Shown here: piece after piece, positions 7,731 through 12,609 of the stretch
How positions within the stretch are numbered: position 1 is the stretch's first letter
Layout of the letters: every line of letters begins with the position of its first letter
Assembly (NCBI GenBank): GCA_003024985.2
Contig: PXIH01S0061952.1
Reading direction: 5' to 3' (one strand)
DNA from: Euperipatoides rowelli
Lineage: Eukaryota; Onychophora; Udeonychophora; Euonychophora; Peripatopsidae
DNA length: 12,609 nt
Translations under genes and position numbers: made by a program
Notes under the pieces: generated by a model
Databases searched by the model: none
What the model was told of the DNA's origin: nothing
What the model saw: the letters and a program-made list of their open reading frames with translations, nothing else

Positions 7731-7764
7731 GTCAACCTAGATGTTGTAGAACCTCACGATGAAG
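7731..7764 (+). CDS. Internal exon 3 (micro-exon) of the host gene
   Basis: A 34 nt segment after acceptor CTTTTTTTATAG, with donor GTATTT at 7765. It starts on a codon boundary, continuing from exon 2, and encodes VNLDVVEPHDE plus one base (G) left over. That base joins GA of the next exon to give GGA (Gly). The donor is the weakest of the set. Micro-exons of this size are normal in animals. Confidence 0.5.
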
Positions 7765-7861
7765 GTATTTAGTTTAATTTTGTTTATTTTTTATTTTATT
7801 TAGTTCATTATTTTATAAAATTATAAAACATATAAAATATTTTTGATATTTTTATTTTCAG

Positions 7862-7917
7862 GATTGAGATCCCAAATCAATTGTTCTAAAGTTCATTGTA
7901 ATACATTATCAAAGGAG
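7862..7917 (+). CDS. Internal exon 4 of the host gene
   Basis: A 56 nt segment after acceptor TTTTATTTTCAG (intron of 97 bp) with a strong donor GAG|GTAAGT at 7918. After the shared Gly codon it encodes LRSQINCSKVHCNTLSKE and ends on a codon boundary, matching the phase 0 start of exon 10240-10518. Function unknown. Confidence 0.55.
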
Positions 7918-8198
7918 GTAAGTTGAAGTGTAAGAATAATCATAAGATGATGTAATAGGGATTATGAGAAATTTACTGCATTCCGCTCAGAGATTATTTC
8001 TTAACAAACTCATAAGTACAGTAATTAAAATAGATCATAACTAGAATGAAGAGCTAACAATCCCAGCTGAACAAACTTTAGAACTCTACAAATCTTAAAA
8101 GGAGATGCTGTACTGAGTTAGGCAAAATATCTACAAAATATGAATTTTTGAAGATGGATTTTTACAATTGGATTTAACATATCCTTATATATAGAGTA
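7918..8198 (+). other. Start of intron 4, unique AT-rich DNA
   Basis: Follows the strong donor at 7918. I see no coding trace, hairpin or repeat before the Helitron end at 8199. The intron as a whole runs to 10239 (2322 bp). Confidence 0.5.
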
Positions 8199-8629
8199 CT
8201 AGCAGATTTACCCCACATTGCCGGATATTTTTGAACTCCCCTCCCCCTTTCCCTGTGTTTTTAACTCCCCTAATACTCTCCTTTCATTCCCCAGTCCCTT
8301 CCCCCAATACCCCCCTGTTCCTCCCCCTTTGATCCCTGACACATCTAACCCTCACAAAATGCCCAAGTCTATTTTCATTGTCCACACAATGAAACCTACC
8401 CACATACCAAATTTCAAATTTCTGCTATGTTGGGAAGTATGCTAAACAGTTCTGGGTCATTTAGCCCCCCCCCCCCCCCCCAAAAAAAAAAAAAAAAAAA
8501 TTCAAAACCCGATTTTCATTGTTGACAAAATGGAACCTACCCACACTCCAAATTTTGGGTAGTATGCTAAATTTCTTATTCAAAATGATCACAAACACAC
8601 AAACTGTCTGCTTTATATAGTAGTTGAGA
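8199..8629 (-). mobile_element. Non-autonomous Helitron, 431 bp
   Basis: On the - strand the element starts TCTCAACTACTATATAAAG (8629 down), close to the TCTCTACTA-type Helitron 5' end. It ends with a GC-rich region CCGGCAATGTGGGG, eight bases, then CTAG followed by T. The 3' CTAG, a nearby hairpin and insertion between A and T are Helitron hallmarks. The hairpin stem is decayed, with about three of six pairs left. There are no terminal inverted repeats or target duplication, as expected. Inside are a pyrimidine-rich stretch (8230-8340), a C/A homopolymer pair and two related blocks near 8367-8440 and 8507-8575. It has no coding capacity. Confidence 0.65.
8465..8500. repeat. Poly-C followed by poly-A homopolymers
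   Basis: A run of about 17 C followed at once by about 19 A lies inside the Helitron. Exact length is likely unreliable because sequencing slips in such runs. The open frame on the - strand across it is an artefact of the homopolymers. Confidence 0.9.
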
Positions 8630-8764
8630 TGATGATTAATAACTTGAAGCTTAGTAAACACAGTTTTTTTTGTTGTTTTATTTTTAATGTGAATTTTGAT
8701 GTAGTAGTGTATGTGTGTGTGTGCATGGCCATTTTTTGGGGGCCCCGGGACTGGAAATCCAAGC

Positions 8765-9020
8765 AAGGCCTTTTCAGATTTTTGATAAGCATTTTTTTGG
8801 TTGTATGGCCATTTTTCTTACCTTTGACTATGGGTCCTTGTCAAGGCTATAAGTACCTTTGTGTGGGAAAATTTGATAAGCTTTTTTTTTTTTTTTGCTT
8901 GTATGGATGTTTTGTTCCTATAATGTATGTGCGGGCCGCTTGTGTGTGAAAATTTGATATTTTATTTTTGGTTGTATGAATGTTTTGTTGACCTTTATTG
9001 ATTAAATGGCCTCTTATTTA
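8765..9020. repeat. Degenerate tandem repeat of about 80 bp, three copies
   Basis: Three blocks share the order 'ATTTGATAAGC / poly-T / GGTTGTATGG / TTTTGTT / ACCTTT': around 8778-8860, 8867-8940 and 8946-9015. Copies 2 and 3 share TGTGTGGGAAAATTTGATA against TGTGTGTGAAAATTTGATA. The region is also unusually G-rich in spots (GGGGGCCCCGGGA at about 8738). There is no coding signal. Confidence 0.55.
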
Positions 9021-9280
9021 AGCTTACGGGGCCCCTTATCTAGGCTTATGGTGCTTCCTCTCTCATTACCATAGTCGTGTGGTTTCATATGGAGTTTGTT
9101 CATACACGTGCGCCCTCTGGCTCTGGAACTACCACCGCTACAAATCCCCCCCCCTTTATGGGGGCCCTGTGTGTGCATATATTATATATATTTAAATTTT
9201 TTTGACCTTGAAATTAAGTATTAGGAAAAAATCACAGCATGTTTAATAAACATTTATTCAACACTATCAAAATAATCCAC
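9021..9280. other. Intron 4 spacer
   Basis: Contains GCGCCCTCTGGCTCTGGAAC (about 9110), a C-run/G-run pair able to fold (about 9147-9168), and a short TATATA stretch (9180-9192). I see no gene. The GC-rich patch suggests a fragment of another old repeat that I cannot classify. Confidence 0.4.
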
Positions 9281-9281
9281 C

Positions 9282-9535
9282 CAGTGGCTACAAAAAAGTT
9301 TTAAAAAAGTTACTCAGGATGTTTCTGGAGTAATTGGAGCTCCACAGTTTGTTATACAGTTGGTCAGCAAACTTTATAACACCTTTGGGTTAAACAGTTT
9401 ATAATTTACTAGTAAAAGAAGCCGCTTAGTGGTACAAATAAGCTTTAAAAATGTATCTCAGGTTGTTTCTGGAGTAATTGGTGCTTTGGAGTTTGCTATA
9501 CAGTTGGTTAGCAAACTTTGGAGTTCCTTTAACCC
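9282..9535 (+). repeat. Tandem duplication of about 140 bp in intron 4
   Basis: Copy 1 (about 9282-9390) and copy 2 (about 9421-9530) share TTTCTGGAGTAATTGG, ATACAGTTGGT and AGCAAACTTT with similar flanks. In one frame both read VSGVIGA..F.IQLVSKL. Copy 2 continues open to 9650 with HPQCRECHNEPRIASARYAL. No acceptor with a pyrimidine tract precedes either copy, so I do not call them exons. Origin unknown. Confidence 0.6.
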
Positions 9536-9650
9536 TAAATTTTCAAAAATTCATCCCCAGTGCAGGGAATGTCATAATGAGCCCAGAATAGCATCAGCCA
9601 GATATGCTTTAACAGGACTTTTAAGTAAATCAAACAAAATTGCACTATGA

Positions 9651-10239
9651 TGAGTGGTTGAGGAGGAGTATCAATTATATAAATTATATAAATGGCACTT
9701 TGTACAAATCCCATTATACCTGATATTGAAAAAAATGTTAAAGTATAAAGCACAGACATAAAATTTATGTTCTCGCTTATGAGAAGCAGGATTGATTCAG
9801 CTGTTACTGTTTTCTCCTTCTCAACTTGCTTTTAAGATCTCTGAACAGAACAAAATTTATTTTATAATGAGGACAAGGGAGATTGACCTACTGTTTGTTT
9901 CATACCAATATTTGATGAATTGATATGATGAAACCAGGGATAGTATAAAAAAAAGGTTATTTATCTGGTTCAGTAAATTTCTTTCTGCAATTTAATTTGG
10001 TCAGGTGAGAAGTGTCTACAGATGTGCATTTGGATCAATAATTTTTGTTCAATATTTTTTTATTTTATTTGTTGAAATATAGTTTAGGTAAATTTTGATA
10101 AAGCATCAAATAATACTAATAAAGATAAAAGCCCCAATTTTGACTATATTATGAAATTAAAATAAATATCAATATTCTACTTCATATTACAGTTTTTAAA
10201 ATTTATATGGCTTTTTCTTTCGTTCCCCCCCCCCCACAG
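9651..10239 (+). other. End of intron 4, unique AT-rich DNA
   Basis: No coding or structural signal found. The intron ends in a C-rich acceptor (a run of about 12 C then ACAG at 10239). Confidence 0.5.
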
Positions 10240-10518
10240 TATTTTCAAATTTTTAGAGATGCATTGTTGTGTGCACTTTGCCCTGTATTATGTGCGCCTG
10301 ATCCTCCTCCATCACCGAGCATGTCCTCTAGTTTTTCTCATCGTGTTTCTGAAACTGCTTCAGACATTTCGAGTAGAACAGAGATTGATGGCACTACCAT
10401 GATTCCATTGGAGACATTGAATGATCTGCTCCGACGAACATTTAACTTGAATGAATCTACTGCCTATGAATATAGAAGACAAATCCGAGAAGAATTAGGG
10501 AAGAAAACTGCCACAGAG
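10240..10518 (+). CDS. Internal exon 5 of the host gene, 93 codons
   Basis: The best supported coding segment of the window: 279 nt, fully open, with acceptor CCCCCCACAG|T and a strong donor GAG|GTAAGA at 10519, phase 0 at both ends. It encodes YFQIFRDALLCALCPVLCAP (hydrophobic and Cys-rich), a Pro/Ser linker PDPPPSPSMSSSFSH, and a probably helical, charged part with IPLETLNDLLRRTF and EYRRQIREELGKKT. Codon use and base composition differ clearly from the flanking AT-rich introns. The family is not recognised. The two Cys-containing hydrophobic turns could be buried core; I see no reason to call a membrane segment. The ATG at 10207 lies in the intron and is not the start. Confidence 0.75.
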
Positions 10519-10733
10519 GTAAGAAATGTTGGTTTAATTTATTATTATGCATGAATAAAAATCTATCCCAATTATAAATAAAAAAAAGTGATTAAGAGAG
10601 AGAAACCATCAACATACGGCATGCTCTTTTCACACGCTCTTTTCTTTGTTAAAAATGTATTTATTAGTAAAAACCATGAAAGATGGGCCAAGAAAGCATG
10701 ATAACTTTCACAATATTATGTATTTATCTTCAG
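10519..10733 (+). other. Start of intron 5 with the left inverted arm
   Basis: Follows the strong donor at 10519. It contains the left arm of an inverted repeat at about 10589-10632 and otherwise AT-rich DNA without coding traces. Confidence 0.5.
10589..10632 (+). repeat. Left arm of an inverted repeat
   Basis: TGATTAAGAGAGAGAAA then ATACGGCATGCTCTTTTC. The reverse complement of 11628-11673 reads TGATTAAGAGAGAGAAA then ATACGGCACGCTCTGTTC. The first 17 bases match exactly, the second block differs at two positions, and the short spacer between them differs. Confidence 0.75.
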
Positions 10734-10825
10734 GACCAAACTATCCAAATGCATTTCTTTGGAGAAAAAAACTATTCTAAATTTGTTGACACTAATTGGA
10801 TCCCAATAAGTGTTTTATTTAATAA

Positions 10826-11668
10826 CTAGTCGAAACCTGTCAAAATCGACGGTAATTTTTTTGGGCCCAGAATTTTGTGTCATGTTTGGAACTATGGTAA
10901 ACACTCCCATGTTATTCTTCCCCCCCAACCCCCTAAAAATTGGGAAAATCTACTTTCATTGTCTAAAATGGCGGAATTAAATTGGGCCCCCCTAGCACTC
11001 CCATGTGATTCTAGACATCTAGGGTAACACAAATTTTAAATTTTAACTTAATTGGAGCATTTTAAAAAAATTAGATTTTTGCCCCACCACCTAGCACCCC
11101 TTTGTGACCACTTAGGACCTTGACCTTTTATATACATATTCTAAACCTCTAGTGTAACCCAAATTTGAAATTCAACTTAATCGGAGCATTTTAAAACAAT
11201 TTGATTTATGGGGCCCTCCTAGCACCCTCATGTGACCACCTTGGACCTTGACCTTTTATATACTGTACATATTCTAGACCTCTTGTGTAACCCAAATTTG
11301 AAATTCAACTTAATCGGAGCATTTTAAAACAATTAGATTTATGGCCCCCCACTAGCACCTTCATGTGACCACCTAGGACCTTGACCTTTTATATACATAT
11401 TCTCGACCTCTAGGGTAACCCAAATTTGCAATTTCAACTTAATTGGAGCATTTTAAAAAAATTAGATTTTTTGGGCCCTCTTAGCACGGCCTCATGTGAC
11501 CACCTAGGACCTTGACTTTTTATATACACATTCTAGATCTCTAGGGTAACCCAAATTTGCAATTTCAACTTAATTGGACAAACCATTGGGGAGAAATTTC
11601 AATTTAAAGAGTTCGGAATGACCGATACAGAGAACAGAGCGTGCCGTATTTTATATATTTCTCTCTCT
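10826..11668 (-). mobile_element. Helitron-like element carrying a 130 bp tandem array
   Basis: On the - strand the left end reads CCGTCGATTTTGACAGG, six bases, then CTAG followed by T. The hairpin CCGTC/GACaGG with one bulged base, a short spacer and CTAG|T is a Helitron 3' terminus. The other end is less certain: in element sense the right side reads GAAATATATAAAATACGGC, similar to Helitron 5' starts (TC...TATATAAA) but without a clear TC. It shares an internal motif near 10947 (TTTCATTGTCTAAAATGG) with the Helitron at 8199-8629, which suggests the same family. No coding capacity. Confidence 0.5.
10975..11580. repeat. Tandem array of a 130 bp unit, about 4.6 copies
   Basis: The anchor AAATTTG (or AAATTTT) falls at 11031, 11161, 11294, 11422 and 11553, giving periods of 130, 133, 128 and 131 bp. 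Each unit contains a C-rich block (GGGCCC..CTAGCAC), CATGTGACCACCTAGGACC, TTGACCTTTTATATACATATTC, TCTAGGGTAACCCAAATTTG and CAACTTAATTGGAGCATTTT. The first unit lacks about 36 bp of the middle and the last is truncated after TTAATTGGA. Copies are fairly similar, so the array expanded after the flanking sequence formed. Confidence 0.9.
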
Positions 11669-11673
11669 TAATC
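11628..11673 (-). repeat. Right arm of the inverted repeat
   Basis: Inverted partner of 10589-10632. The flanks extend a little further: CCAATTA at about 10568 against TAATTGG at about 11678-11684. Together the arms enclose about 1 kb including the tandem array. Confidence 0.75.
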
Positions 11674-11689
11674 ATTTTAATTGGAGAAC

Positions 11690-12609
11690 AGCACCTAGAT
11701 GCAACACCAATTTTCAATAAAAAAAATCCTGCAATATATTTTATTTAAAAAAGTGATAATTTTACTTTTTGGCACTTTTACAAGGTTGGTTAAATCAATG
11801 CATTTGTTGTTTTTGTTTAGAGGCACATGTAAAAATGGTGTGGTTTGAACAAAATCTGAATAGCATGATTCTATTTATCGTAAATGTACTCAATTGAAAA
11901 TAAAAAAATTGCCCATGGCCAAGTTTAACCCTTAACCAACTATTTATTTTAAAACAAAAAATAGATCCAAAAATAGATTATTTTTTAATGCAATTTTTTA
12001 ATGTTTTTATATTGCTAAAAAAGGAAATTAGATTTTTTTTTATTTCAATGAGACTGTAAAGAAATTAATTTTCTATGAAAAATTTGCATCATTTATCTCG
12101 TTTTTAAAAGAAAAACAAAGAAAACAGAAACAAAAAACAATGCATTTATTTACTTCAAAATAGATACAAATTACATGAAAGATATGCAAGAACAAGTATT
12201 CTGAATATTATGAATAAAAAAAAGAACTCTCCAGGTTGAGAACATTATAATAGAACTTACAGTTGAGAGGCTATCCTAATCAATTAATTCCAATATCATT
12301 TCAAATAATTATCGACTGTATCCAATAATAGTCAATAAATTCAATTACTGTACTTCAATCATTATATTCCAAATAATATTATCAATATCTAATAACATTA
12401 AATTTTCTCTCAAAGATAACACAGATTTTCATTAGGCCAACTAACTTTATAAACTATGTAAAATAAAGGGTTAAACCCACAAATCACTGATGGTTATGAA
12501 AGTTTTTTGTAGAAAACAATATTATGCTTACTTCAGTTTCATTTCCAATGATTATGAATAATTTATTTAAAGAGAAAATAAACAAAAAACATATTCAACT
12601 TGAAAGCAT
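11690..12609. other. AT-rich DNA without identified features
   Basis: Read on both strands, I see only short open frames, A/T runs and scattered simple sequence (e.g. AATAAT/ATTATC-like text around 12290-12400). The candidate acceptor TTTTTGTTTAG at about 11820 is followed by an early stop in the phase required by exon 10240-10518. The region is probably intron or intergenic DNA. Confidence 0.5.

Noticed and set aside
7540-7740. Ser/Ile/His-rich open frame of 66 codons
   Set aside because: It is the translation of the ATCC/ATCT microsatellite and overlaps exon 3 in another frame.
8461-8949. Open frames of about 100 codons on both strands
   Set aside because: They depend on the C17/A19 and poly-T homopolymers and on degenerate tandem repeats.
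9409-9430. CTAG followed on + by a weak hairpin (possible third Helitron 3' end on -)
   Set aside because: The stem has only three pairs with a mismatch, no matching 5' TC end is visible to the right, and CTAG is frequent enough to occur by chance.
11820-11890. Candidate acceptor TTTTTGTTTAG with a following segment
   Set aside because: The phase needed after exon 10240-10518 meets a stop at the fourth codon, and the text is not protein-like.
1-12609. CRISPR array, tRNA, rRNA, bacterial operon or phage-like cassette
   Set aside because: No regularly spaced short repeats with unique spacers, no tRNA cloverleaf and no ribosomal sequence. All coding traces are host exons or retroelement relics, and splice signals show eukaryotic nuclear DNA.

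Overview
This window looks like nuclear DNA of an invertebrate animal. It is very AT-rich, has GT-AG splice signals and introns, and is crowded with old Ty3/gypsy LTR retrotransposons, Helitron-like elements and tandem repeats. I see no bacterial-type genes, tRNA, rRNA or CRISPR. The species cannot be named from the sequence. One ambiguous base (N) lies at about 5209.

Host gene. Five short open segments on the + strand (32-79, 7423-7486, 7731-7764, 7862-7917, 10240-10518) each have a plausible acceptor and donor. They join in one uninterrupted reading frame because every intron phase matches (2, 0, 1, 0). Together they encode about 160 residues of a protein I do not recognise. The first and last exons both continue beyond what is seen, so this is an internal piece of a larger gene. 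Its introns here are 7343, 244, 97 and 2322 bp.

Intron 1 (80-7422) is large because of a decayed Ty3/gypsy element in the same sense as the gene. About 700 bp direct repeats (211-~950 and 5941-~6605) act as LTRs around pol relics in the expected order: reverse transcriptase, RNase H, connection, integrase zinc finger, integrase core, and GPF/Y-type C-terminus. Gag and protease are missing. Inside it, between RNase H and the connection region, sits a second LTR element of 1.8 kb in the opposite orientation (2278-4079). It has its own 235-246 bp LTRs, a near-perfect 5 bp target duplication, a polypurine tract, a gag start and an integrase relic. Its middle (rest of gag, protease, RT, RNase H) is deleted.

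Intron 2 holds a tetranucleotide microsatellite. Intron 4 (7918-10239) holds a 431 bp non-autonomous Helitron on the - strand, two families of short tandem repeats and long homopolymers. Intron 5 (from 10519) holds a second, related Helitron-like end and an array of about 4.6 copies of a 130 bp unit, bracketed by inverted arms. The last 900 bp (11690-12609) is AT-rich DNA in which I see nothing codable.

No cooperating gene system is visible. The interest lies in the split host gene, the nested transposons and the Helitron/satellite structure around exon 10240-10518.
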